DNA from: Solwaraspora sp. WMMD1047
GTDB taxonomy: Bacteria > Actinomycetota > Actinomycetes > Mycobacteriales > Micromonosporaceae
Reading direction: 5' to 3'
Assembly (NCBI RefSeq): GCF_029626155.1
Contig: NZ_JARUBL010000001.1
Location: forward strand, 6,724,501-6,788,500
Length of the DNA stretch: 64,000 nt
Below the pieces are notes generated by a model. That model searched no databases. It saw nothing but the letters and a program-made list of their open reading frames with translations, and was not told where the DNA came from. The translations under genes were made by a program, and so were the position numbers. Shown here piece by piece: positions 32,544 to 43,983 of the stretch (positions are counted from its first letter, which is position 1; every line of letters begins with the position of its first letter).

Positions 32544-35288
32544 ATGCAGGCCGACCCCGGACCGCTCCCCGACCCATCAGGAACCTCCGCACCGCCACCC
32601 GGCCCACCACCGGCACCGCCACCCGGAGCGCCGCTTCCACCGCCACCCGGCACCCCGCCGACACCGCCACCCGGCGCGGCGGCCGCGCCGCCATCCCACC
32701 ACGTGCCCGGGCCGCCGCCCGGGGCATGGCCGCCGCCCGGGGCATGGCCGCCGCCCGGGGCATGGCCGGCGCCGGGGGGTGGCTGGCCGCCGCCGCCCGG
32801 CACCCCGTGGGCGGCCGGACCGGCGGCGGGGGGCGGGCCCGGAGCGGTGGTGGCCGCCGCGCTGGTGGGCGTCTGGGCGGTGGTGCTGACCGTCGGCACC
32901 CAGACCGTCGGCTGGGCGGTCGCGCAGTTGCTGCTCGTCGCCGGGCTCGACCTGCCCGGCTGGCTCTGGCCGGCCACCGCACTCGGTAACGCGCTGCTGG
33001 TGGGATTGCCGGCGGCGCTGCTGGCCACCGTGCCCCGCTCGCCGGCCGTCCGGACCGCCGGCCGGGCCTGGCTGCTGGCGGCCGCCGTGCTAGCCGGGTT
33101 CGGGGTGCTGCGGGCCATCGCGCTGCCACACCACGAGCTGTACCTGGCCACGCTGGCGGCCCTTGCCACGGTGGGTGCCCTGCTCTGCCGGCTGGCCCGC
33201 CGAGCCCGCCCGGTGGGCCCTGCCATTCCGGCGGCCGGGATCGATGCGGCGACGGCGGGAACAGGTGATCCGGCGGCGGATCGAGCCGATGTTCCGGCAC
33301 CGCCCCGCCGGTCCCGGTGGGGCGCGGCAGACGCCGCCACCTGGTTCGCCGTCGCGGCCGGTCTGGTGATGCTGCTCCCGTGGGTCTGGCTGGGCGCACT
33401 CGGCGGGGTGTTGGAGACCGTTCTCGCCGGCGCCGCCGCCGCGGCCGTCGGCTGGTTCGCCGCCGCCCTGCTCGACGCGGCCCACTGGCGGCCGTACGAG
33501 CAGCTCGCCGTCCGCCGGCACGGCCCAGGTCTGCACGGGCGGGGTGCGGCATCGGTGCTCGTCGGCGGCCTGGTGGCCGGGGTGGCGCTGGCCCTGGTCG
33601 CCGCCGGGGTGGGACAGGCCGGCGCACAACTGGCCGCCGTGCTCGTACTCCCGGGGCTTGGTTTCGCCCTGGCCGCGCTCCGCGCCACCGCGACCACCGG
33701 GACCGCGTCGGTGGGTTGGCTGGTCGGGCTGACCGTGCTCGGTCCGCTGGCCTTCGTCGACCCGGAGGAGCTGACCCTGCTCCTGGCCACCGGCCGGGAT
33801 CTGCCGTTCTGGGCCGCCGTCGCCGCCCTGGTCGGGCTGGCCGGCGCGCTGCTGCTCGCCCTCGGTTTCGGCTTCGGGTTCGCCCGGCCCCGGGCCGCCG
33901 TCCCCCGCCGCGCGGTGGCGGTCGGCTGCGTCGCGGTTCTGCTGGTCGCTACCGGCGGGGTGTACCTCGGGCTGGGCCAGCCCGGCTGGTACGGCGAGCG
34001 GCTCTTCGTCGTGCTGCGGGAGCAGGCCGACCTGACCGCGATCGCGGTCGGCGAGCCGGGTCGGGCCGGCCGGGACGCCCGGATCCGGGAGGTGCACCGG
34101 CGGTTGTTGGAGACCGCGGAGCGCTCGCAGGCGGATCTGCGCCGGGAGCTGGACCGGTTCGGCCTCGACTACACCCCGTACTACCTGGTCAACGGGATCG
34201 AGGTGGCCGGTGGTCCGGTGCTGCGGGCCTGGTTGAGCCGGCGGGCCGACGTCGACCGGGTGCTGCTCAGCCAGCGGGTACGCCCGCTGCCGGCGGAGGC
34301 GGCAACCGGCAGCGGGAACGATCCCGCGCCGGTGGGGCCGCCGTGGAACATCACGATGATCGGCGCGGACCGGGTCCGGTCGGAACTCGGTGTCGACGGC
34401 GCCGGCGTCGTGGTCGGCACCTCCGACTCCGGCGTGGACGGCGACCACCCGGCGCTGGCCGCCGGATTCCGGGGCGGCGACGACTCCTGGTACGACCCGT
34501 GGAACGACACCCGGACCCCGACCGACCGGGGCGGACACGGTACGCACACGCTGGGCAGCGCGGTGGGTGAGGGCGTCGGGGTGGCGCCGGGCGCCCGCTG
34601 GATCGGCTGCGTCAACCTGGACCGCAATCTCGGCAATCCGGCACGCTACCTGGACTGCCTCCAGTTCATGTTCGCGCCGTTTCCGACCGGCGGTGATCCG
34701 TTCACCGACGGCCGTCCGGAACGGGCGCCGGACGTGTTGACCAACTCGTGGGGCTGCCCGCCGCTCGAGGGCTGTGACGCGTCCGCGCTGCAGCCGGCGA
34801 CCCGGGCGTTCGCCGCCGCCGGGGTCTTCTTCGTGGCGGCGGCCGGGAACACGGGACCGTTCTGCGGCTCGATCGACGACCCACCGGCGCCGTACCCGGA
34901 CGTGCTCAGCGTCGGGGCGGTGGACCGCGAGCGACGGGTGACCCTCTTCTCCAGCCGCGGACCGGCGGCCGGCGGCGTGGCCAAGCCCGACGTGGTGGCG
35001 CCCGGCGCGGAAGTGCTCTCCGCGATGCCTGGCGGCGGGTACGCCGCCCTGGACGGCACCTCCATGGCGGCGCCGCACGTGGCCGGGGTGGTCGCCCTGA
35101 TGTGGTCGGCCAACCCGGCCCTGGTCGGCGACCTGGACCGGACCCGCGCGCTGCTGCGGGAGACCGCCACGCCGGTCGCGGGCGTCGAGTCGTCCGGCGA
35201 CGACGGCTGCGGGCCGGCGACAAACGTCGAGGGCGCCGGCCTGGTGAACGGCTACGCCGCGACGCGGGCCGCGATGGCCGCCGGCTGA
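32544..35288 (+). CDS. Membrane-anchored S8 (subtilisin-like) serine protease with N-terminal multi-helix domain
   Basis: 914 residues. The first ~95 are Pro-rich, including three PPPGAWP repeats from an 18-nt tandem repeat (~32712-32766). About ten to eleven membrane helices follow (~100-480: VVAAALVGVWAVVLTVGTQT ... AVAVGCVAVLLVATGGVYLG). A prodomain-like region (~490-600) then leads to a full S8 domain with catalytic Asp628 (GTSDSGVDGDHPA), His665 (GGHGTHTLGSAVG), oxyanion Asn769 (AAAGNTGPF) and Ser840 (GTSMAAPHVAGV). All catalytic residues are present, so it should be an active protease, most likely facing outward. No propeptidase or secretion gene is adjacent. Confidence 0.9.
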   Translation: MQADPGPLPDPSGTSAPPPGPPPAPPPGAPLPPPPGTPPTPPPGAAAAPPSHHVPGPPPGAWPPPGAWPPPGAWPAPGGGWPPPPGTPWAAGPAAGGGPGAVVAAALVGVWAVVLTVGTQTVGWAVAQLLLVAGLDLPGWLWPATALGNALLVGLPAALLATVPRSPAVRTAGRAWLLAAAVLAGFGVLRAIALPHHELYLATLAALATVGALLCRLARRARPVGPAIPAAGIDAATAGTGDPAADRADVPAPPRRSRWGAADAATWFAVAAGLVMLLPWVWLGALGGVLETVLAGAAAAAVGWFAAALLDAAHWRPYEQLAVRRHGPGLHGRGAASVLVGGLVAGVALALVAAGVGQAGAQLAAVLVLPGLGFALAALRATATTGTASVGWLVGLTVLGPLAFVDPEELTLLLATGRDLPFWAAVAALVGLAGALLLALGFGFGFARPRAAVPRRAVAVGCVAVLLVATGGVYLGLGQPGWYGERLFVVLREQADLTAIAVGEPGRAGRDARIREVHRRLLETAERSQADLRRELDRFGLDYTPYYLVNGIEVAGGPVLRAWLSRRADVDRVLLSQRVRPLPAEAATGSGNDPAPVGPPWNITMIGADRVRSELGVDGAGVVVGTSDSGVDGDHPALAAGFRGGDDSWYDPWNDTRTPTDRGGHGTHTLGSAVGEGVGVAPGARWIGCVNLDRNLGNPARYLDCLQFMFAPFPTGGDPFTDGRPERAPDVLTNSWGCPPLEGCDASALQPATRAFAAAGVFFVAAAGNTGPFCGSIDDPPAPYPDVLSVGAVDRERRVTLFSSRGPAAGGVAKPDVVAPGAEVLSAMPGGGYAALDGTSMAAPHVAGVVALMWSANPALVGDLDRTRALLRETATPVAGVESSGDDGCGPATNVEGAGLVNGYAATRAAMAAG

Positions 35289-35335
35289 CCGGGGAGCCTT
35301 CGGCTTGAGATCGGGTAGGAGCATCCACCTGATGG

Positions 35336-35369
35336 CGAAGGGCGGACCGCTCGCGCGGTCCGCCCTTCG
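35336..35369. terminator. 15-bp stem-loop between convergent S8 protease and groEL2
   Basis: CGAAGGGCGGACCGC (35336-35350) and GCGGTCCGCCCTTCG (35355-35369) pair perfectly around a TCGC tetraloop. TTCGTGCTC follows on the plus strand. It lies 48 bp after the protease stop and 24 bp before the groEL2 stop. Confidence 0.85.
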
Positions 35370-35392
35370 TTCGTGCTCGGGGAGCTGTGGAC

Positions 35393-37294
<1,902 letters not shown>

Positions 37295-37302
37295 TCACTT
37301 GT

Positions 37303-37329
37303 TTAGCACTCTCGCCTGTCGAGTGCAAG
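37303..37329 (-). promoter_or_regulatory. CIRCE operator 2 (HrcA site, imperfect)
   Basis: TTAGCACTC-N9-GAGTGCAAG: the left arm matches the CIRCE consensus exactly, the right arm has two mismatches at its end. It is 35 bp (centre to centre) from operator 1, so two HrcA dimers would lie a little over three helical turns apart. Confidence 0.85.
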
Positions 37330-37388
37330 CGAGCCGGGCCGTCCGGCGGGTCACCGCCGGGGCGGCAACGGCGGTCGCCCAACGGGCA

Positions 37389-38366
37389 TCAGCCCAGCTC
37401 GGCGACGAGTTGGCCGGTACCGACCGGCCCCTGTCGGCCACGCCACTCGGCGTAGGTGGTGACCAGTCCAACGAGCTGCACCAGGTAGAGCGGCGACGCG
37501 ACGAGCGTGCTGACGATGGTGACCAGAACCGCCCCGACGGTGAGCCCCTGCCCGACGCCGAGGGCCAGCCCCAGGCCGCTGGTGACCAGCTCGATCAGGA
37601 CCGCGCCGCCGACCACGATCAGCGCCAGCAGCGCGACCCGGCCGAGCACCAGGCCCAACGATCCGTGGAAGATCTGGAACGCGCGGCCGATCGGGTTGCC
37701 CCGCTCGAAGAGGTACACCGGACCGACCAGGCTCAGCGCGAACGCCAGGTAGATCCCGGGCAGCAGGCAGGCGCAGAGTCCGGCCACCACCAGCAGGCTG
37801 ACCAGCAGGGTCCAGGCCCAGAGGCCGACCCCGCGGGAAAGGCCGTAGCGCAGGGCCGCCGGCACACCGACCGGTTCCCCGGCCGCCTGCCGCGCCAGTG
37901 CCCACGTGCCGGCCGCCCAACCGACGCTGCTCACCACACCGATCGCCAGGGAGAGCACGATCAGCCCGGCGACGAAGGCGAACAGGTCGCCGAGGTCCGG
38001 CAGTCCCTGACCGGCCGCGGGGTCGGTGGGAACGGTCGGCGCGGCGAGGCTGGCGACGCCGATCACCAGGGCCGGCAGGAACTGGGTGAGGAGCACGATC
38101 GGCAGCAGGGTGCGCCAGCTACGGCGGATCACGCCGATCAACCGCTCGGACCAGCCGTTGAGGCCGGCATGGGGCGGCGGGACCAGCGGGTCGTGCGGAT
38201 CCACCCAGCCACCCCAGCCCGGCGGGTGGGCCGCGCCCCAACCCGGCGGCTGTCCCGCGCCCCAGCTCGGTGGATAGCCCGGCGGCCCCCACTGGCCGGT
38301 GCCAGGAGGCGGCTGCGCCGGGTCCCAGCCCGGGTACGGCGGTTCGGGCGGGGGCGGCTGCGACAT
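37389..38366 (-). CDS. Membrane protein with Pro/Gly/Trp-rich N-terminal tail
   Basis: 325 residues from ATG 38366. Residues 1-65 are a PP-GWG-rich tail ([20 protein letters not shown]). Then a basic/amphipathic segment ([20 protein letters not shown]) begins a domain with about six helices, including [20 protein letters not shown] and [20 protein letters not shown]. The [24 protein letters not shown] stretch is common in DUF975/glycerophosphoryl-diester-phosphodiesterase-membrane-domain relatives. It therefore resembles the membrane domain of that clan; no enzyme motif is present. It lies between csp and groEL2, same strand. Confidence 0.72.
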   Translation of the reverse strand: MSQPPPPEPPYPGWDPAQPPPGTGQWGPPGYPPSWGAGQPPGWGAAHPPGWGGWVDPHDPLVPPPHAGLNGWSERLIGVIRRSWRTLLPIVLLTQFLPALVIGVASLAAPTVPTDPAAGQGLPDLGDLFAFVAGLIVLSLAIGVVSSVGWAAGTWALARQAAGEPVGVPAALRYGLSRGVGLWAWTLLVSLLVVAGLCACLLPGIYLAFALSLVGPVYLFERGNPIGRAFQIFHGSLGLVLGRVALLALIVVGGAVLIELVTSGLGLALGVGQGLTVGAVLVTIVSTLVASPLYLVQLVGLVTTYAEWRGRQGPVGTGQLVAELG

Positions 38367-38386
38367 CGAGGCTCCAGGACCGGCGG

Positions 38387-38417
38387 CGGGTAGGGGTCGG
38401 GCGCCGACCCCTACCCG
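38387..38417 (-). terminator. 14-bp stem-loop after the cold-shock gene
   Basis: CGGGTAGGGGTCGG (38387-38400) pairs with CCGACCCCTACCCG (38404-38417) around a 3-nt loop. It lies 95 bp downstream of csp and just before the start codon of the membrane protein gene, so it could also act as a leader hairpin of that gene. Confidence 0.7.
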
Positions 38418-38511
38418 GAAAGGTAGACGGTCGGCGCCCGCATTTGTGATCTTATTCGACTGCCGGTTGATTCTCCCTGATGGGATGGCATCAAGGACGG
38501 ATCAACCGCGA

Positions 38512-38715
38512 TCAGGCGATCACACGGACCTTCTCTGCCTGCGGACCCTTCTGGCCCTGTGCGATCTCGAATTCGACGCGCTGCCCGTCATCGAGCGCCT
38601 TGTAGCCGTCCATCTCGATAGCCGAGAAGTGGACGAAGACGTCCTGCCCGCCGTCGACCGCGATAAAGCCGTAGCCCTTTTCGCTGTTGAACCACTTGAC
38701 TGTGCCCTGTGCCAC
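38512..38715 (-). CDS. Cold-shock protein (CspA family)
   Basis: 67 residues from GTG 38715, with GAGGGAAG upstream. A single cold-shock OB-fold: [20 protein letters not shown] contains RNP1 (KGYGFI), [15 protein letters not shown] contains RNP2 (VFVHF), and it ends in [20 protein letters not shown]. It binds single-stranded RNA or DNA. It is monocistronic by the hairpin at 38387-38417. In Streptomyces the gene beside groEL2 is also a csp. Confidence 0.97.
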   Translation of the reverse strand: MAQGTVKWFNSEKGYGFIAVDGGQDVFVHFSAIEMDGYKALDDGQRVEFEIAQGQKGPQAEKVRVIA

Positions 38716-39050
38716 GGTGCACTTCCCTCACTTCTGTCCTGCTGGGTCCACGACACCCCACACCGGCTCACGCCTGCCGGGGTCGGTCGAGTCACGACCC
38801 TTAGCGGGGCCGTTGAATCGAGCGACCGAATCCGCACGCTACACGAGGTCTGCCACGCGCGCACTACCCGTAAACGGACACCTGACGGAGAGCAGACGAC
38901 TTACCGGGCGTCCAGCAATCCATCGGTTAGCGTCGCTCCCCGGCGCTATCTAGATCGTCCGCAAGAGGCGGAGATAGCCCCTTACCACGGATTAGTCGAG
39001 TGTGAATACCGTTGCCTGATGCCGATGCTGCGGGTAGGCAGGTAGCCGTG
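38716..39050. other. csp 5' region, divergent from a GNAT gene
   Basis: 335 bp with no gene. Base composition drops toward AT around 38870-39010, the probable promoters for csp (minus) and the GNAT gene (plus). Long 5' leaders are usual for cold-shock messages. I looked for a MoaD/ThiS-type gene here and found none. Confidence 0.5.
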
Positions 39051-39608
39051 ATGAGCGATCCGGCGCCGACGCCGCACCAGGCCCCAGCCCGGCACGCCCC
39101 CACAGGGGCGACGATCCGGCGGGTCCGTCCCGCGGACGCCGCCCGGATGCGGGCGCTGCGGCTGGAGATGCTCGCCGACTCCCCGCTGGCCTTCCTGGAG
39201 ACGCTCGCCGACGCCGCCGCCCAACCGCACCGCGAGTACGCCGCCCGGGTCGCCGGCCACGCCCACGGTGACCGCGCCGCCCAGTTCGTCGCCGACCGGG
39301 CCGGCCGGTTCATCGGGCACGCGGGCGGGCACGCCGTGGCCCACCAGCCCGCCGTCACGGTCGTCTTCTCCGTCTACCTCACCCCGGCCTGGCGGGGCAC
39401 CGGCCTGCTGGCCGGCCTGGTGGACGCGGTGGCGGCGTGGTCGGTCGCGGCCGGGCGCCCGGAGCTGATGCTGGAGGTACTGGTCGGCAACGACCGGGCG
39501 CTGCGCGCCTACCGCCGGCTCGGCTTCACCGACACCGGCGTACGGGTGGCCCATCCGACGATTCCGGCGCTCACCGAGCTGCAGATGCGCCGCGCCGCCG
39601 ACGCCTGA
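39051..39608 (+). CDS. GNAT-family N-acetyltransferase
   Basis: 185 residues; ATG 39051 with GGTAG upstream is preferred (GTG 39048 adjacent, ATG 39018 also open). One GNAT domain: ATIRRVRPADAARMRALRLE, FSVYLTPAWRGTGLLAGLVD with the acetyl-CoA loop R-G-T-G-L, and EVLVGNDRALRAYRRLGFTD. The substrate is unknown. Convergent with paaN. Confidence 0.88.
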   Translation: MSDPAPTPHQAPARHAPTGATIRRVRPADAARMRALRLEMLADSPLAFLETLADAAAQPHREYAARVAGHAHGDRAAQFVADRAGRFIGHAGGHAVAHQPAVTVVFSVYLTPAWRGTGLLAGLVDAVAAWSVAAGRPELMLEVLVGNDRALRAYRRLGFTDTGVRVAHPTIPALTELQMRRAADA

Positions 39609-39612
39609 CCGG

Positions 39613-41310
39613 TCAGCCGGGCCGGCGGGACTGCACGATCCGGAACCGGCCGGCCACGTACGCCCCGTCGGTGAGCGCCGCGTTCGCCGCCGGGTTCGCC
39701 CCGCTGGCGTGGAAGTCGGAGAACGCCGCCGACTGGTTGACGAAGACCCCGCCGGTGAGGTTGCAGGACAGGTGCACCCCGGCGTCGACCGCCGCCGCCT
39801 CGGCCGCGTCGAGCACCGTGGAGTCGGTGGCGTAGACCGCGGCGGTCAGCGCCCCGCGCTCGGTCACCGTCTCCCGGAAGATCTCCAGGCTGTGCGCCGT
39901 GGAGTCGGTTTCGACCAGGAACGAGATCGGCCCGAACCACTCCCGCCCGTAGATGGCGACGTCGGCGGCGCCGAGCCGGACCAGCGCCGGGGTCCGGACC
40001 ACCGCGTCCGGGTACGCCGGGTGGGCCAGCTCGCGGGAGGCCAGCAGCACCGTGCCCAGCCCGGCCACCTCGTCGAGCCGGGCCGACACCCCGTCGTTGA
40101 CGATGGCGCCGGTCAACTCGACCGCCCGGGCCGGGTCGGCGGTGAGTTTGCCGACCGCGCCGGCGATCCCGGCGGCCACCTCGTCGAAGCTGCGCCAGCC
40201 CTGGTCGGTGGCGATGCCGCCGGACGGGATGAGGATGTTCTGCGGCGTGGTGCACATCTGGCCGCTGTAGAGGGTCAGCGAGAAGCCGATGTTGCGGCAC
40301 ATACCGGCGAAGTCGTCGGTCGAGTCGACCACGATCGTGTTGACGCCGGCCTTCTCGGTGTAGACGGTGGCCTGCCGGGCGTTCGCCTCCAGCCAGTCGC
40401 CGTATTCGGTGGAGCCGGTGAAGTCGATGATCCGGACCTCCGGCCGCAGGGCCAGCGTGGAGGCCAGCCCTTCGCCCGGCGCCTCGGCGGCGAGCTGCAC
40501 CAGGTTGGGGTCGAAGCCGGCCTCGGCAAGCACCTCGCGGGCGTACCGGACGGTGATCGCGAGCGGCAGCACCGCGCCGGGGTGCGGCTTGATCACCACC
40601 GGGTTGCCGGTGGCCAGCGAGGCGAAGATCCCCGGGTACGAGTTCCAGGTCGGGAAGGTGTTGCAGCCGACCACCAGGGCCACCCCGCGGGGCACCACGT
40701 GGAACGTCTTGGTCATCGTCAACGGCTCGCCCCGGCCGGCCGGCTTCTCCCACCGGGCGCTGCCGGGGTGCCGGGTCATCTCGGCGTACGAGTAGGCCAG
40801 CGCCTCCAGTGCCCGGTCCAGGGCGTGTGCTCCGCCGGCCTGGAACGCCATCACGAACGCCTGGCCGCTGGTGGCGTGCACGGCGTTGGCCAGTTCGAAG
40901 ATGTGGGCGTGCAGGCGGGCCAGGATCTCCAGGCAGACGCCGACGCGGGCCGGCGGGCCGGCGGCGCGCCAGCCGGGCAGGGCGGCGCGGGCGGCGGCCA
41001 GCAGGGTGTCGGCGTCGGCGTGCGGGTAGCGCACCCCGAGGTCGATCCCGAACGGGCTGGCCTCGGTGGCCACCCGGTCCCCGGCGCCGGGCTGGTCGAG
41101 CGGGAAGTCCGCGCCGAGGTAGCCACGGAAGGCCGCCTCGCCCTCGGCGGCGGCGGTCTCGCCGTAGACGCGAGGGCTCGGCGACTCCGGGTAGGCCGAC
41201 CAGTAGCCGCGGTCGGCGATCGCGGACAGCGCCCGCTCAAGGGTCTTGGCGTGCCTGGCGTACAGGGGGGATGGGGTGGTTACGACATCGCTGGCGTCCA
41301 TGACAGCCAT
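39613..41310 (-). CDS. paaN: PaaN-type aldehyde dehydrogenase (phenylacetic acid degradation protein PaaN)
   Basis: 565 residues from ATG 41310; ATG 41301 (MDASDVV) is an alternative, and neither has a strong ribosome site. ALDH fold: N-terminal helical region (SPLYARHAKTLERALSAIAD), cofactor region VVPRGVALVVGCNTFPTWNS, the catalytic Cys in LYSGQMCTTPQNILI, and a C-terminal NLTGGVFVNQSAAFSDFHAS. The length and these blocks match PaaN of actinomycetes, an aldehyde dehydrogenase associated with phenylacetate catabolism. No other paa gene is in the window, so a separate role is possible. It precedes a second GNAT gene on the same strand. Confidence 0.88.
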   Translation of the reverse strand: MAVMDASDVVTTPSPLYARHAKTLERALSAIADRGYWSAYPESPSPRVYGETAAAEGEAAFRGYLGADFPLDQPGAGDRVATEASPFGIDLGVRYPHADADTLLAAARAALPGWRAAGPPARVGVCLEILARLHAHIFELANAVHATSGQAFVMAFQAGGAHALDRALEALAYSYAEMTRHPGSARWEKPAGRGEPLTMTKTFHVVPRGVALVVGCNTFPTWNSYPGIFASLATGNPVVIKPHPGAVLPLAITVRYAREVLAEAGFDPNLVQLAAEAPGEGLASTLALRPEVRIIDFTGSTEYGDWLEANARQATVYTEKAGVNTIVVDSTDDFAGMCRNIGFSLTLYSGQMCTTPQNILIPSGGIATDQGWRSFDEVAAGIAGAVGKLTADPARAVELTGAIVNDGVSARLDEVAGLGTVLLASRELAHPAYPDAVVRTPALVRLGAADVAIYGREWFGPISFLVETDSTAHSLEIFRETVTERGALTAAVYATDSTVLDAAEAAAVDAGVHLSCNLTGGVFVNQSAAFSDFHASGANPAANAALTDGAYVAGRFRIVQSRRPG

Positions 41311-41363
41311 CATGCCGTAACCGACGCCCGGTGTAACAGGGGTGGCCCGCCGGTCGGCCCCGG

Positions 41364-42383
41364 TCAGAGGTTGAGCTGCCAGTTGTGCCAGCCGTCCCGG
41401 GCCCGGAAACCGATCGCCTCGTTGATCGCGATCATGTGCTGGTTCTCGGCCGCGTTCCAGGTGTCGATCGCGCGCAGTTCCGGCTCGCCGGCCATCGCGT
41501 GGCGCAGATTCTCGATCTTGACGATGGTGCCGAGCCGGTGCCCCCGGTGCGTCGGCTCCACCAGCGTGATCTGCTGGAACGCGTGCCAGCGCTGGCTGGC
41601 GTTGACGTCGATCGTGGTCCAGGCGACCAACCGGCCGCTGGCGTCGTGCACCACCCCGGCGTGGTACGCCCGCCGGCCCCGCGCGTCGCGGGCCGCCTCG
41701 ATCGCCCGCACCCGGGCCGCGTCGGTCTTGTCCGGCTCCCAGTCCAGGTCGCCCATGGGCGCGTCGGAGAGCAGCCGGCTGTCCAGGTAGGCCACGTCGT
41801 CGAGGTACTCCTGCGGGGCCGCGCCGTACCAGCGCACCGCGGAGTAGCCCTCGGCATGCTGCCAGGACGCGGTGAGCAGCCGGTCCAGCCCGGCCTCGTC
41901 GAGGCTGGTGGTGTCGAGTCGTCGGCGCACGTCGACGAGGGCGGACTTCATCCCCATCGCCTGGGCGAACCGGGTGCCCGGTTCGGGTCGGGGCGGGCCG
42001 TCCGGCAGCGCGGTGACGGTCATCCCGAAGACCCGCTTGCGGCCGAGCCCACGGACCACGTCGAGCGCGTGCTCGAACATGAACCGACCGACCCCGCGGC
42101 GCTGGAACTCGGGCAGCACGTAGATGTCGATCGGCGCGTTGTCGGTGTTCTCCAGTTGGGGCAGCTCGATCTCCAGCAACCCGACCGGCACCCCGTCGAG
42201 GTGCGCGAGGGCGTACCTCGGCTGGTCGCCGGGCCACGGGTGGCGCAGGTTGCCGAAGAAGAACTCGCGGCAGGTCGGCGGGAAATCCGGCATGTCGGCA
42301 GCCGTACAGGCCGCCTTGATCTTGTAGGCGTGTTCGGTGCCTACCGGGTCGGTGGGGTCCAGGGCGGTGACGGCGACGTCCAT
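41364..42383 (-). CDS. Double-domain GNAT N-acetyltransferase
   Basis: 339 residues from ATG 42383. Two GNAT-like halves. The N-terminal one (~5-150) has IDIYVLPEFQRRGVGRFMFE, a good acetyl-CoA loop. The C-terminal one (~170-335) has QITLVEPTHRGHRLGTIVKI and WNAAENQHMIAINEAIGFRA. This layout is like MshD and other tandem GNATs that occur in actinomycetes. Substrate unknown. It may be co-transcribed with paaN (54 nt apart). Confidence 0.87.
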   Translation of the reverse strand: MDVAVTALDPTDPVGTEHAYKIKAACTAADMPDFPPTCREFFFGNLRHPWPGDQPRYALAHLDGVPVGLLEIELPQLENTDNAPIDIYVLPEFQRRGVGRFMFEHALDVVRGLGRKRVFGMTVTALPDGPPRPEPGTRFAQAMGMKSALVDVRRRLDTTSLDEAGLDRLLTASWQHAEGYSAVRWYGAAPQEYLDDVAYLDSRLLSDAPMGDLDWEPDKTDAARVRAIEAARDARGRRAYHAGVVHDASGRLVAWTTIDVNASQRWHAFQQITLVEPTHRGHRLGTIVKIENLRHAMAGEPELRAIDTWNAAENQHMIAINEAIGFRARDGWHNWQLNL

Positions 42384-42659
42384 GTGGTGAAGCGTGCCGC
42401 TCCGGCCGGCCCGACCGCGACCGAATTACCGCCTGCGGCGAGCGTTGAGACGCGAAACCGACAGCGGTCCGGCTCGGGGAATTGGTCGGGAGGGCGATCG
42501 CACAACGCCTCCGGCGTCGGGTCGTAAGAACTTCAGAAGTCTACGGCGATTCGCCCTCCCGCACGGAGCATCTTGCGACGTTCCGGGCCGGACGTCAAGC
42601 CCTCAGCGGCCTGATTCGTCACCGCTGGCAAAACCCGCAACTACGGACCGCATTGGGCG

Positions 42660-43970
42660 TCAGCCGAGCAGACCGGCGTCGCGGACCGCCCGCAGCGACG
42701 GCTTCACCCGGTACGTCGGGCCCACCTGACCGGCGACCGCGTCGATGGTCTTGAGTCCCTCGCCGGTGTTGAAGACCACCGTCTCGGCATCCGGATCGAG
42801 CTTCCCGCTGGCCACCAGCTTGCGCAGCACCGCGACCGTCACCCCGCCCGCCGTTTCGGCGAACACCCCGGTGGTCCGCGCCAGCAACCGGACGGCGTCG
42901 CGGATCTCGTCGTCGGTGGCGTCGTCCATCCAGCCGCCGGTCCGCCGCACCGACTCCAGTGCGTAACTGCCGGCGGCCGGATCGCCGATGTTCAGCGACT
43001 TGGCGATGCCGGTCGGCCGGACCGGGGTGATGGTGTCGGTGCCCGCGCGCAGCGCGGTCGCGATCGGGTTGCAGCCGGCCGACTGGGCGCCGAACACCTT
43101 CCAGCCGCCCGCCGGCGCCTCGACCAGCCCGATCTCCACCAGCTCGGTGAACGCCTTGTCGACCTTGGTCAGCAGCTCGCCGCTGGCCATCGGGATCACC
43201 ACCTGCGCCGGGATCCGCCAGCCGAGCTGCTCGGCCACCTCGTAGCCGAGCGTCTTGGAGCCCTCGGCGTAGTACGGCCGGACGTTCACGTTCACGAACG
43301 CGGTGTCCTCGAACTCGTCGGTCTCCACCAGCTCGCCGCAGAGCCGGTTCACGTCGTCGTACGAGCCGTCGATGGCGACCAGGTCACCGCCGTACACGGC
43401 GGTGGTGACGACCTTGCCCTGCTCCAGGTCGCCGGGGATGAAGACGATCGACGGTACGCCCGCCCGGGCGGCGTGCGCGGCGACCGAGTTCGCCAGGTTG
43501 CCGGTCGACGCGCAGGCGAACCGGGTGAAGCCCAGCCCACGGGCGGCGCTCAGCGCGACCGAGACCACCCGGTCCTTGAACGAGTGGGTCGGGTTGGCGC
43601 TGTCGTCCTTGACCCACAGCGGTGCCCGGATGCCCAGCTCGGCGGCGAGGCCGGCGGCGCTGACCAGCGGGGTCAGGCCGGGGTCGAGGGTGATCCGGGT
43701 GGCCGGGTCCTGGCCGGCGGGGAGCAGGCCGGCGTACCGCCAGATGTTCTGCGGCCCGGCTTCGATGTCGGCGCGGGTGACCCGGGCCAACGCCGCCGGG
43801 TCGTAGCTGATCTCCAACGGGCCGAAACACTCGTAGCAGGCGTGCTGGGCGACCAACGGGTACTGCGCGCCGCAGCCGCGACAGACCAGGTTGCGGGCCG
43901 GGTTCGCCGGGACGCCCGGGGTCGGGCCGTCGGTCGTGGTGGTGGGGATCGCGTCGATCATCGACGTCAT
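42660..43970 (-). CDS. thrC: Threonine synthase-family PLP enzyme under a SAM riboswitch; candidate homocysteine synthase (MetM type)
   Basis: 436 residues from ATG 43970. Residues ~27-50 hold a CxxC...CxxC metal-ribbon (LVCRGCGAQY, ACYECFGPL). The PLP fold follows with the Schiff-base Lys in NPTHSFKDRVV (~125), ACASTGNLANSVAAHAA, and GAQSAGCNPIATAL. Overall similarity is to threonine synthase (O-phosphohomoserine to threonine). However, it is preceded by a SAM-I riboswitch (43984-44115), a regulator of methionine rather than threonine genes. I recall that a ThrC-like enzyme (MetM) of Streptomyces makes homocysteine from O-phosphohomoserine with a sulfur-carrier protein (MetO). The riboswitch supports that reading. 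No MoaD-like partner is visible nearby. ThrC remains possible. Confidence 0.8.
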   Translation of the reverse strand: MTSMIDAIPTTTTDGPTPGVPANPARNLVCRGCGAQYPLVAQHACYECFGPLEISYDPAALARVTRADIEAGPQNIWRYAGLLPAGQDPATRITLDPGLTPLVSAAGLAAELGIRAPLWVKDDSANPTHSFKDRVVSVALSAARGLGFTRFACASTGNLANSVAAHAARAGVPSIVFIPGDLEQGKVVTTAVYGGDLVAIDGSYDDVNRLCGELVETDEFEDTAFVNVNVRPYYAEGSKTLGYEVAEQLGWRIPAQVVIPMASGELLTKVDKAFTELVEIGLVEAPAGGWKVFGAQSAGCNPIATALRAGTDTITPVRPTGIAKSLNIGDPAAGSYALESVRRTGGWMDDATDDEIRDAVRLLARTTGVFAETAGGVTVAVLRKLVASGKLDPDAETVVFNTGEGLKTIDAVAGQVGPTYRVKPSLRAVRDAGLLG

Positions 43971-43983
43971 GTGAGGCCGTCCT

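Noticed and set aside
42384..42659. MoaD/ThiS-like sulfur-carrier gene beside the ThrC-family gene (also looked at 38716-39050)
   Set aside because: No open frame of ~90 codons ending in Gly-Gly on either strand; the 276-bp gap shows no gene.
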